Assembly: GCA_025464795.1 (NCBI GenBank)
Contig: JAODNB010000329.1
Span: 1-9,693, forward strand
Source of the DNA: Frankiales bacterium
GTDB lineage: Bacteria > Actinomycetota > Actinomycetes > Mycobacteriales > SCTD01
Reading direction: 5' to 3'
Length of the DNA: 9,693 nt
Positions 1 to 6,296 of the stretch are shown in pieces (position 1 is the first letter of the stretch; every line of letters starts with the position of its first letter). The notes beneath the pieces were generated by a model. The model had not been told where the DNA came from and ran no database searches. It was given only the letters and a program-made list of their open reading frames with translations. Both the position numbers and the translations under genes were made by a program.

Positions 1-868
1 GCGCGCTGTCGAGACCCCAGCGCTGGCTCAGAGCGACGAAGCGCGCGGGGTCGCGGGGCGTGAGCGGCAGCTGGTCCTCGTACTCGGGGAGCGGGATGTC
101 CCGCACGACCCGGGAGACGGCCGGTGCGACCGCTAGGTAGTCACGGGCCGCTTCAAGCTTCGCGCGGCAACCGGCGGGGAAGCCGTCCTCAGACCCGGAG
201 TCGAGGGCCACGACGATGGCCTCGACGGTGCCGAAGCGGCTGACCAGGGCGGCCGCGGTCTTCTCGCCGACGCCCTTCACGCCAGGCAGCCCGTCCGAGG
301 CGTCGCCGCGCAGCGTCGCGTAGTCCGCGTAGTGCCGCCCGGGGATCCCGTGCTTGGCTGCGACGGCAGCCTCGTCGTACACCTTCATCTTCTCGACGGA
401 GTACAGGATCCGGACAGGGCCGTCGTCCCGGACGAGCTGCAGCAGGTCTCGGTCGCCCGTGACGATGTCGACAGCGCCGGTCTCGCGCGTCGCGAGGGTT
501 CCGATCACGTCGTCGGCCTCGTACCCGTCCATGCCTGCCACGGGGATCCCGAGGGCGTCGAGCACCTCGAGGATGACCGCCACCTGAGGTCCGAGAGAGG
601 CGGGCTCGTCCTCCGCCCCGCCTTGGACGGTCCGGTGCAGCTTGTACGAAGGGATCGCGGCGACCCGGAAGGCGGGCCGCCAGTCGAGGTCCACGGTGGC
701 CACGAGCCGCCCGGGCCGGTGCTCCTTGATGACCCGCGCCACGATGTCGAAGAAGCCGCGCACCGCGTTCACCGGCTCTCCTTGCGGAGAGCGGACGCTG
801 TCGGGGACGCCGTAGAAGGCGCGGTACCAGAGAGCGGGGGAGTCGAGGAGCATCAGCTGTCCGGCCAC
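1..868 (-). CDS. 5'-3' exonuclease (FEN / Pol I N-terminal type), stand-alone, C-terminus cut by window edge
   Basis: Predicted structure-specific 5' nuclease of the kind fused to DNA polymerase I, here with no polymerase domain in the visible part; such stand-alone copies are common in actinobacteria and act in repair or removal of 5' flaps and RNA primers. The 289 visible residues begin MAGQLMLLDSPALWYRAFYG. Likely metal-binding acidic residues are Asp9, Asp60/Asp62 (VDLDW), Glu117-Asp119-Asp120 (YEADD), Asp139/Asp141 (TGDRDLL) and Asp189/Asp192. The helix-hairpin-helix-like DNA-binding stretch GLPGVKGVGEKTA follows at about 193-205. The GTG start at 868 is preferred because GAGAGG lies 8 nt upstream (complement of 877-882) and an in-frame TGA lies just before it; an internal ATG at 853 is the alternative. 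The frame stays open to base 1, and family members of about 310-320 residues suggest a short missing C-terminal end. It diverges from the catabolic genes and probably has no functional link to them. Confidence 0.93.
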   Translation of the reverse strand, partial: MAGQLMLLDSPALWYRAFYGVPDSVRSPQGEPVNAVRGFFDIVARVIKEHRPGRLVATVDLDWRPAFRVAAIPSYKLHRTVQGGAEDEPASLGPQVAVILEVLDALGIPVAGMDGYEADDVIGTLATRETGAVDIVTGDRDLLQLVRDDGPVRILYSVEKMKVYDEAAVAAKHGIPGRHYADYATLRGDASDGLPGVKGVGEKTAAALVSRFGTVEAIVVALDSGSEDGFPAGCRAKLEAARDYLAVAPAVSRVVRDIPLPEYEDQLPLTPRDPARFVALSQRWGLDSA

Positions 869-990
869 GGCCGCAGCCTCTCATCCGTGCCCCGGCACAG
901 GATCAGCGGAGGTTCCTCAGCGAGCGCGACGAGGAGGCGGCCGCGCTCTGGTCGATAGCCTGAGGCGAACCCGAGCTCCCAGGAGTCCCC
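869..990. promoter_or_regulatory. Divergent intergenic region between exonuclease and acyl-CoA dehydrogenase
   Basis: This 122-bp gap must hold the start signals of both divergent genes. On the plus strand AGGAG at 981-985 is a good ribosome-binding site 5 nt before the ATG at 991. A TAnnnT-type -10 candidate (TAGCCT, 956-961) is present, but no convincing -35 lies 16-18 bp upstream of it. On the minus strand GAGAGG (complement of 877-882) serves the exonuclease. I see no strong operator palindrome here, so the promoter call is weak while the ribosome-binding sites are clear. Confidence 0.4.
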
Positions 991-2136
991 ATGCCCGTCG
1001 TACGCAGCCTGCCGACCCCTGAGGCCGAGGCACTGCTCGACCTGACGCGGGACCTCGTCGAGAACGAGATCATCCCTCGCGCGGCGGAGATGGAGTCTCG
1101 GTCGGAGTTCCCCCGTGAGCTGTTCCGCACGCTCGGCAAGGCGGGGCTGCTCGGGCTGGCCTACCCCGAGGAGCACGGCGGTGGGGGCCAGCCGTACGAG
1201 GTGTACCTGCAGGTGCTGGAGGAGATCGGCCGCGGTTGGGCCGGTGTCGGGGTCGGCGTCAGCGTCCACACGCTCGCGTGCTTCCCGGTCGCCCAGTGGG
1301 GGTCGCAGGAGCAGCGGGAGCGCTTCCTGCCGGACATGCTCGGCGGGGAGCTGCTCGGGGCGTACTGCCTGTCCGAGGCACACAGCGGGTCCGACGCGGC
1401 CGCCCTGAAGGCCCGTGCGGTCCGCTCCGGCGACGAGTACGTCGTCAACGGCGCCAAGGCCTGGGTGACCCACGGGGGCCACGCGGACTTCTACAACCTG
1501 ATGGTGCGCACCGGTGAGGACGGGCCGAACGGGATCTCGTGCCTGCTCGCAGCTTCCGACACCCCGGGCCTGCTGCCGCAGGCGCCCGAGAAGAAGATGG
1601 GCATGCGCTCCTCGCACACCGCGACGATCGTGCTCGACGACGCCCGCGTCCCCGCGGACCGGCTCATCGCCCAGGAGGGGGAGGGCTTCAAGATCGCGAT
1701 GAGCGCCCTCGACGGCGGCCGGCTCGGGATCGCGGCAGTGGCCGTAGGGGTGGCGCAAGCGGCCATGGACCTCGCCGTGTCGTACGCCAAGGACCGCAAG
1801 CAGTTCGGCAAGGCCATCGCGTCCTTCCAGGGCGTCGAGTTCCTGCTGGCCGACATGGCTACGCAGGTCGAGGCCGCCCGGTCCCTGTACCTGGCGGCAG
1901 CCCGCCTGAAGGACAGCGGGAGGCCGTACGGCCCGCAGGCGTCGATGGCCAAGCTGTTCGCCACCGACACCGCCATGAAGGTGACCACCGACGCGATCCA
2001 GGTGCTCGGTGGCGCCGGGTACGTGGAGGACTTCGCGGCGGAGCGGTACTTCCGCGAGGCCAAGGTCATGCAGATCTTCGAAGGCACGAACCAGGTGCAG
2101 CGCATCGTCATCGGCCGTTCCCTGACCCGGGCATGA
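991..2136 (+). CDS. Acyl-CoA dehydrogenase (FAD-dependent, short/medium-chain type)
   Basis: Predicted cytoplasmic flavoenzyme that introduces the alpha,beta double bond into an acyl-CoA and passes electrons to an electron-transfer flavoprotein. The 381 residues match the usual family length. The N-terminal helical domain spans about 1-120. The middle beta domain has the FAD/substrate-binding stretch YCLSEAHSGSD (125-135) and the WVTHGG region (158-163). The C-terminal helical domain carries RKQFGKAI (269-276), QVLGGAGY (337-344) and, in MQIFEGTNQVQ, the catalytic base Glu364, at the position of Glu376 in medium-chain acyl-CoA dehydrogenase. Start: ATG with AGGAG 5 nt upstream. Its TGA overlaps the ATG of the following Lrp-type regulator (ATGA), so the two are co-transcribed. 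The chain length or substrate cannot be read from the sequence; branched-chain, short-chain and ring- or side-chain-derived acyl-CoAs are all possible. Confidence 0.95.
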   Translation: MPVVRSLPTPEAEALLDLTRDLVENEIIPRAAEMESRSEFPRELFRTLGKAGLLGLAYPEEHGGGGQPYEVYLQVLEEIGRGWAGVGVGVSVHTLACFPVAQWGSQEQRERFLPDMLGGELLGAYCLSEAHSGSDAAALKARAVRSGDEYVVNGAKAWVTHGGHADFYNLMVRTGEDGPNGISCLLAASDTPGLLPQAPEKKMGMRSSHTATIVLDDARVPADRLIAQEGEGFKIAMSALDGGRLGIAAVAVGVAQAAMDLAVSYAKDRKQFGKAIASFQGVEFLLADMATQVEAARSLYLAAARLKDSGRPYGPQASMAKLFATDTAMKVTTDAIQVLGGAGYVEDFAAERYFREAKVMQIFEGTNQVQRIVIGRSLTRA

Positions 2137-2588
2137 GCGATTACGACGCGGTCGACCGCCAGCTCCTGCGGCTCCTCGTCGCCGACGGTCGCCGCTCCTA
2201 CACCGACCTCGCCAAGGACACCGGGCTGTCCACCAGCGCGGTGCACCAGCGGGTGCGTCGGCTGGAGCAGCGCGGTGCGATCCTCGGCTACGGCGCGCAG
2301 ATCGACCCCATCGCGGCCGGCACCCCGCTCACGGCGTTCGTCTCGATCACACCCACCTCGGCGGCCGCCGAGGACGACGCCCCGGAGAAGCTGGCACACC
2401 TCGCGGAGATCGAGGCGTGCCACAGCGTGGCGGGTGTCGAGAGCTACATCCTGAAGGTCCGGGTCGCCTCTCCCGCCGAGCTCGAGCAGCTCCTGCGCGA
2501 GATCCGCGAGGCGGCCCAGGTGTCGACGCACACGACCGTCTGCCTGAGCACCCCGTGGGAGGGCCGCTCCACCCTGACGGCTGACTAG
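2133..2588 (+). CDS. Lrp/AsnC-family transcriptional regulator
   Basis: Small feast/famine-type DNA-binding regulator, 151 residues, the usual family length. It begins MSDYDAVDRQLLRLLVADGR. The winged helix-turn-helix covers about residues 4-60, with recognition region STSAVHQRVRRLEQRGAI (33-50) followed by the linker strand LGYGAQIDP. The C-terminal RAM-type ligand-binding and oligomerisation domain covers about 65-145 and includes the stretch VAGVESYILKVRVASPAELEQL. The ATG overlaps the acyl-CoA dehydrogenase stop, and no clear Shine-Dalgarno sequence precedes it, so translation probably depends on reinitiation after the upstream gene. The arrangement suggests feedback control of the acyl-CoA dehydrogenase unit or of the adjacent KstD-like gene by an amino acid, keto acid or acyl-CoA-related ligand; both ligand and targets are inference. 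Confidence 0.93.
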   Translation: MSDYDAVDRQLLRLLVADGRRSYTDLAKDTGLSTSAVHQRVRRLEQRGAILGYGAQIDPIAAGTPLTAFVSITPTSAAAEDDAPEKLAHLAEIEACHSVAGVESYILKVRVASPAELEQLLREIREAAQVSTHTTVCLSTPWEGRSTLTAD

Positions 2589-2591
2589 CGC

Positions 2592-2619
2592 TCGACAGAA
2601 CAGGAACGTGTTCTAGTAT
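2592..2619 (+). promoter_or_regulatory. Sigma-70-type promoter of the KstD-like gene
   Basis: The 37-bp gap between the Lrp-type gene and the KstD-like gene contains TCGACA at 2592-2597 (five of six matches to TTGACA). A 16-bp spacer follows, then TAGTAT at 2614-2619, which fits the actinobacterial TAnnnT -10 pattern. The expected transcription start, about 7 nt after the -10, falls on or next to A2626 of the start codon. This predicts a leaderless mRNA, consistent with the absence of any purine-rich ribosome-binding site before the ATG. Confidence 0.65.
2602..2615. promoter_or_regulatory. KstR-like operator overlapping the KstD-gene promoter
   Basis: The sequence AGGAACGTGTTCTA has the core AAC-NN-GTT inside a near-palindrome (GAAC/GTTC). 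It matches the KstR operator consensus TnnAACnnGTTnnA of cholesterol-degrading actinobacteria at every defined position except the first T. It lies within the -35/-10 spacer and covers the first two bases of the -10 hexamer, the right place for a repressor. KstR is a TetR-family repressor relieved by steroid CoA thioesters; no TetR-type gene is present in this window, so the regulator would have to be encoded elsewhere. The placement next to a KstD-family gene makes a chance match less likely, but binding is inferred. Confidence 0.55.
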
Positions 2620-2625
2620 TCCCGC

Positions 2626-4269
2626 ATGACGTGGGATGAGGAGTACGACGTTGTCGTCGTGGGGTCCGGCGGAGGCGGCATGGCCGCGGCGCTGACGGCC
2701 TTCCACGAGGGACTGTCGAGCGTCGTCCTGGAGAAGGGCTCGAAGTTCGGCGGCTCCACAGCCATCTCCGGGGGAGCGATCTGGATCCCCAACAACCCCG
2801 TGCTGAAGCGACTCGGGCACGACGACAGCCGCGACTCGATCCTCACCTACCTGACCAAGCTGACCGAGGGGACGATCGACCCCGTCCGCCTGGAGGCCTA
2901 CGTCGACAACGGGCCCGCTGTCATCGAGCTGCTCGAGCGCAGCAAGTGGATGAAGTGGACCTGGATGAAGGGCTACCCGGACTACCACCCGGAGCTCGAG
3001 GGCGGACGGCCGATGGGCCGGTCGATCGAGTCGGTAGCCATCGACACCCGCAAGCTCAAGGAGGACGAGAAGGCCCAGCGGCCCAACAGCCTCAAGGGCC
3101 CGCTCGGGCTCTGGATCACCGGTCGGGAGTACAAGGACCTGGCCATGGCCAAGCGCACCTGGGCCGGCCGCAGGGCCTCGCTCGTCGCCGCGTGGAGGGT
3201 CTCGTCGAACGCCGTCATCCGACGCCACATGGCTACCGGTGGCCGCGCCCTCGCCGCCCGGCTCCGGCTGTCGCTGAAGGACGCTGGGATCCCGCTGCAC
3301 CTCCGGACGGCGCTGACGGAGCTGGTCGTAGAGAACGGTCGTGTGGTCGGTGTCGTGGTCAAGAGCAAGGAGCGCGGCGACCTGCGCATCGGTGCGCGCA
3401 AGGCCGTCCTGCTCGCCTGCGGCGGCTTCGAGCACAACGCGCAGATGCGCGAGGCGTACCTGCCCGAGGGCGCTCACAACGACTTCTCGTCCGGTGCCCA
3501 GCAGAACACCGGCGATGGCATCCTCGCCGGGCAGGCCCTCGGTGCCGCCGTGTCGCTCATGGACGACGCCTGGTGGATGCCCTCGATCCGCCATCCTGCT
3601 GGGGCCTCGGTGCCGCTGGTGTCCGAACGAGCGATCCCGTGCTCAGTGATCGTGACGACCGAGGGCACGCGCTTCACCAACGAGTCGCTTCCCTACGTGA
3701 CCTTCGTCCACGCGCAGCTGGCAGGCAAGCACGACCCGATCTGGTTCGTGATGGATGCCAAGGCGCGCAGCCGCTACCCGTTCGCCCAGGTGCTGCCGGG
3801 GGTCCCGTTCTCGAAGGCGTACTACGAGGCCGGCGTCATCCACCGCGCCGACACCCTCGACGGTCTCGCGGCGTCCATCGGTGTGCCGGCAGCAGCGCTC
3901 CAGCAGACCGTGGCTCGGTGGAACGGCTTCGCGGCCAGCGGCGTGGACGAGGACTTCGGCCGGGGCGCCTCGGCCTACGACAGGTACTACGGGGACCCGA
4001 CCCTGAAGAACCCCTGCATCGACACGATCGACAAGGGCCCGTTCTACGGGATCCGGGTCGAGATCGGCGACCTGGGCACCAAGGGCGGGCTCGTGACCGA
4101 CGAGAACGGCCAGGTGCAGCGCACCGACGGAACGGCGATCGAGGGCCTGTACGCGACGGGCAACGCCGCCGCCTCTGTGATGGGGCCGGAGTACGCCGGC
4201 CCCGGGGCGACGATCGGTCCGGCGATGGTCTTCGGCTACCTCGCCGTCAAGCACGCAGCCCAGCGCTGA
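2626..4269 (+). CDS. KstD-like FAD-dependent dehydrogenase (3-ketosteroid delta1-dehydrogenase family)
   Basis: 547-residue flavoprotein of the 3-ketosteroid dehydrogenase/fumarate reductase superfamily. The N-terminal Rossmann FAD site is VVVGSGGGGMAAA (10-22), ending in the ribose-binding acid Glu36 (VVLEKG). It is followed by KFGGSTAISGGAIWIPNN (40-57), typical of KstD relatives. Rhodococcus KstD1 uses Tyr119, Tyr318, Tyr487 and Gly491. Plausible equivalents here are Tyr120 (or Tyr117) in GYPDYHPE, Tyr357 in NESLPYV, and Tyr523 with Gly527 in EYAGPGATIGPAM. The spacing from Tyr357 to Tyr523 (166) is close to the 169 of KstD1, and the Tyr/Gly +4 spacing is conserved. The length is within the KstD range (about 510-565). 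The expected reaction is trans-dehydrogenation next to a ring ketone; delta4-dehydrogenases and uncharacterised alicyclic ketone dehydrogenases share the fold, so the substrate is open. ATG start at 2626 is probably leaderless. The gene ends 3 nt before a convergent gene. Confidence 0.88.
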   Translation: MTWDEEYDVVVVGSGGGGMAAALTAFHEGLSSVVLEKGSKFGGSTAISGGAIWIPNNPVLKRLGHDDSRDSILTYLTKLTEGTIDPVRLEAYVDNGPAVIELLERSKWMKWTWMKGYPDYHPELEGGRPMGRSIESVAIDTRKLKEDEKAQRPNSLKGPLGLWITGREYKDLAMAKRTWAGRRASLVAAWRVSSNAVIRRHMATGGRALAARLRLSLKDAGIPLHLRTALTELVVENGRVVGVVVKSKERGDLRIGARKAVLLACGGFEHNAQMREAYLPEGAHNDFSSGAQQNTGDGILAGQALGAAVSLMDDAWWMPSIRHPAGASVPLVSERAIPCSVIVTTEGTRFTNESLPYVTFVHAQLAGKHDPIWFVMDAKARSRYPFAQVLPGVPFSKAYYEAGVIHRADTLDGLAASIGVPAAALQQTVARWNGFAASGVDEDFGRGASAYDRYYGDPTLKNPCIDTIDKGPFYGIRVEIGDLGTKGGLVTDENGQVQRTDGTAIEGLYATGNAAASVMGPEYAGPGATIGPAMVFGYLAVKHAAQR

Positions 4270-4272
4270 GCC

Positions 4273-4656
4273 TCAGGCCCGGCCGAGGACGCGGTCGACC
4301 GCGATCTCCAGGACCACCCGGGTCGGGTTGACCCTCGGCTCCCGATACCGCTGCGTGTAGAGCCGGACGGCCTCCGCGACCCGCCCGGGGTCGTCCGAGA
4401 CCTGGACCGGGCCCTCGAGGGAGAGCCAGCGCGCGCCGTCGACCTGTGCGACCACCGCACGGCCGCCGCCGGCTGCGTTCCTCGCCTTGCGTGATGCCGC
4501 GTCCGTGATGATGCGGGCCAGACCCCCGGAGTACGTGAACCCGACAGCCACCACGTGCGGCGAGCCGTCCGGCCGGAGGGTGGTCAGGGTCGCGAGGTGG
4601 CGATCGGCCAGGAAGAGCAAGACCTCGGGCGGAAGGTCGTCGGGGGAGAAGGACAC
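4273..4656 (-). CDS. PPOX-class (probable F420- or flavin-dependent) split-barrel oxidoreductase
   Basis: Small protein of the pyridoxamine 5'-phosphate oxidase-like split beta-barrel fold, resembling the actinobacterial 'PPOX class probable F420-dependent enzyme' group. Starting at GTG 4656 it has 127 residues, close to the usual 130-140. Family-typical stretches are FLADRHLATLTTLRPDGSPHV (15-35), VGFTYSGG (38-45), TDAASRKARNAAGGGRA (51-67), ARWLSLEGPVQVSDDP (75-90) and a C-terminal NPTRVVLEIAVDRVLG (110-125). An ATG at 4752 would add 32 residues of unfamily-like sequence and overlap the divergent transporter gene, so it is rejected; the ribosome-binding site for the GTG is weak (AGG about 10 nt upstream). 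It diverges from the MFS gene and converges on the KstD-like gene. F420 or FMN use cannot be decided here, and a link to the neighbouring catabolism is unproven. Confidence 0.85.
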   Translation of the reverse strand: MSFSPDDLPPEVLLFLADRHLATLTTLRPDGSPHVVAVGFTYSGGLARIITDAASRKARNAAGGGRAVVAQVDGARWLSLEGPVQVSDDPGRVAEAVRLYTQRYREPRVNPTRVVLEIAVDRVLGRA

Positions 4657-4739
4657 CCGCTGCAGCCTGCCAGGACCGGGGTTCTTCCGCGTTTCGAGGG
4701 GGTATGTGGGCGAGTGGCCACCGACCGAAGGGCACTCCC
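4657..4739. promoter_or_regulatory. Divergent intergenic region between PPOX gene and MFS operon
   Basis: This 83-bp gap must hold start signals for both the leftward PPOX-class gene and the rightward transporter operon. A ribosome-binding site GAAGGG (4727-4732) sits 7 nt before the transporter ATG at 4740. I see no convincing -35/-10 pair and no AACnnGTT operator like the one at 2602-2615. Confidence 0.35.
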
Positions 4740-6269
4740 ATGACGGCAGCAACCGCGACCCCAGACGGGGCCGTTCGGTCCCTCATCCCGGCTCGGATCG
4801 ACCGCCTTCCCTGGTCGCCGTTCTTCACCCGCATGGTGATGGCGCTCGGAGTGGCGTGGATCCTGGACGGCCTCGAGATCCAGATCGCCGGCATCGTCGT
4901 CCCGACCCTGACGGACAAGGCGACCCTGGGCCTGTCCGGCACGGCGGTCGGCGCCGTTGCCAGTGTCTACCTCGCCGGCGAGGTGGTCGGAGCCCTGGTC
5001 TTCGGCAAGCTGTCCGACCGGCTGGGCCGCAAGAACCTCTTCATGGTCACGCTCGGCATCTACCTTGTCGGCAGCGGCCTCACGGCGCTGACCCTCGGCA
5101 ACGGCGCGGGCTGGGTCGCCTTCCTCTACCTGACCCGCTTCGTCGCCGGTGTCGGGATCGGTGGTGAGTACGCCGCCATCAACTCCGCGATCGACGAGAT
5201 GATGCCGGCGCGCTTCCGCGGGCGGGTCGACATCGCCGTGAACGGCACCTACTGGGCCGGCGCTCTCATCGCGACCTTCGCCCAGCTCATCATCTTCAAC
5301 AACGTCGGCAAGGACCTCGCCTGGCGCCTCGGCTTCGTCATCGGGCCGGTCCTGGGACTCGTCATCCTGCTGGTCCGACGGCACCTGCCCGAGAGCCCCC
5401 GCTGGCTGATGATGAAGGGCCGGGAGCAGGAGGCCGAGGCCGAGATCTCCCGCATGGAGCACTGGGTCCAGGACAAGCACGGCAGCCTGCCCGAGGTCGA
5501 CGAGAGCCGGGCCATCACGATCTCGCCGACCAGCGAGATGGGCTACACCACCCTGGTGAAGGTGCTGTTCCAGGAGATGCCCCGGCGGGCGACCCTGGGC
5601 GCGACGTTGATGATCACGCAGTCGTTCCTCTACAACGCCATCTTCTTCACCTACGGGCTGGTGCTGAAGCAGTTCTACGGCGTCAGCGACAGCTCACTGC
5701 CGTACTACTTCATCGCCTTCGCCCTCGGGAACCTCGCGGGCCCGTTGCTGCTCGGGCACCTGTTCGACACCATCGGTCGGCGGAAGATGATCTCGGGGAC
5801 CTACCTGCTGTCCGGCAGCCTGCTGCTCGCGACGGCCATCCTGTTCCAGGCGGGTGCTCTCACCGGCGTCACGCAGACGTTGGCCTGGTCGGTCATCTTC
5901 TTCTTCGCCTCTGCCGGCGCCAGCGCCGCCTACCTGACGGTCAGCGAGATCTTCCCGATCGAGGTCCGGGCGAAGGCGATCGCCGTGTTCTTCGCCATCG
6001 CCCAGGGCTTCGGCGCCCTCGGGCCGGTCATCTACGGCTCGCTGGTCGGGGACGGCAAGAACAGCACCCACCTGTTCCTCGGCTACCTGCTCGGTGCTGC
6101 CGTGATGATCGGCGGTGGCATCGTCGCCGCAGTCCTCGGCGTCGACGCTGAGGGCAAGTCGCTGGAGGACATCGCGACCCCGCTGTCGGCTGTGAACCGG
6201 CTCGTGCCCGCGTACCCGGCGGGCCCGCGCTCGAAGGACCCGCTCGAGGAGCGCATCCACCTGACCTGA
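4740..6269 (+). CDS. MFS transporter, 12-TM metabolite:H+ symporter type
   Basis: Inner-membrane major facilitator of 509 residues, predicted to import an organic substrate by proton symport. Hallmarks are an acidic first helix (ILDGLEIQIAGIVVPTL, 41-57) and motif A after TM2 (GKLSDRLGRKN, 89-99). TM4 carries RFVAGVGIGGEYAAINS (133-149), and PESPRWLM (217-224) closes the first half. The central loop is charged (about 225-270). The second-half motif-A repeat is GHLFDTIGRRKM (339-350), and SEIFPIEVRAKA (402-412) follows a later helix. These resemble the sugar-porter, metabolite-H+ and aromatic-acid symporter branches. The ATG at 4740 is chosen because GAAGGG lies 7 nt upstream; an in-frame ATG at 4704 would add an unlikely polar extension and lacks a good site. 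It leads the transporter/CoA-transferase/ThDP-enzyme unit with a 27-nt gap to the next gene, suggesting that its cargo is the substrate of those enzymes. Confidence 0.93.
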   Translation: MTAATATPDGAVRSLIPARIDRLPWSPFFTRMVMALGVAWILDGLEIQIAGIVVPTLTDKATLGLSGTAVGAVASVYLAGEVVGALVFGKLSDRLGRKNLFMVTLGIYLVGSGLTALTLGNGAGWVAFLYLTRFVAGVGIGGEYAAINSAIDEMMPARFRGRVDIAVNGTYWAGALIATFAQLIIFNNVGKDLAWRLGFVIGPVLGLVILLVRRHLPESPRWLMMKGREQEAEAEISRMEHWVQDKHGSLPEVDESRAITISPTSEMGYTTLVKVLFQEMPRRATLGATLMITQSFLYNAIFFTYGLVLKQFYGVSDSSLPYYFIAFALGNLAGPLLLGHLFDTIGRRKMISGTYLLSGSLLLATAILFQAGALTGVTQTLAWSVIFFFASAGASAAYLTVSEIFPIEVRAKAIAVFFAIAQGFGALGPVIYGSLVGDGKNSTHLFLGYLLGAAVMIGGGIVAAVLGVDAEGKSLEDIATPLSAVNRLVPAYPAGPRSKDPLEERIHLT

Positions 6270-6296
6270 CGCACTGGGGTGTGAAAGCGTGCCCCC

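Noticed and set aside
1491..2531. Long open frame on the minus strand (about 346 codons) opposite the acyl-CoA dehydrogenase and Lrp-type genes.
   Set aside because: It runs antisense to two genes with clear family signatures, has no recognisable domain and has low-complexity composition; long antisense frames are expected in such GC-rich DNA.
2347..3594. Minus-strand frame of about 415 codons opposite the start of the KstD-like gene.
   Set aside because: No family motif is visible, and it lies opposite the well-supported FAD-binding and catalytic regions of the KstD-like protein.
4266..4276. Short palindrome CTGAGCCTCAG spanning the KstD-like and PPOX stop codons, considered as a terminator.
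   Set aside because: Only 4-5 bp of stem with a 1-3 nt loop and no U-tract; it follows largely from two facing stop codons.
2946..4331. Plus-strand frame of about 461 codons overlapping the KstD-like gene.
   Set aside because: Its product is Arg/Gly/Pro-rich without any domain, typical of a shifted frame in high-GC coding sequence.
4704..4739. Upstream in-frame ATG at 4704 as the start of the MFS transporter.
   Set aside because: It lacks a ribosome-binding site at proper spacing, adds 12 residues atypical of the family, and the ATG at 4740 has GAAGGG 7 nt upstream.
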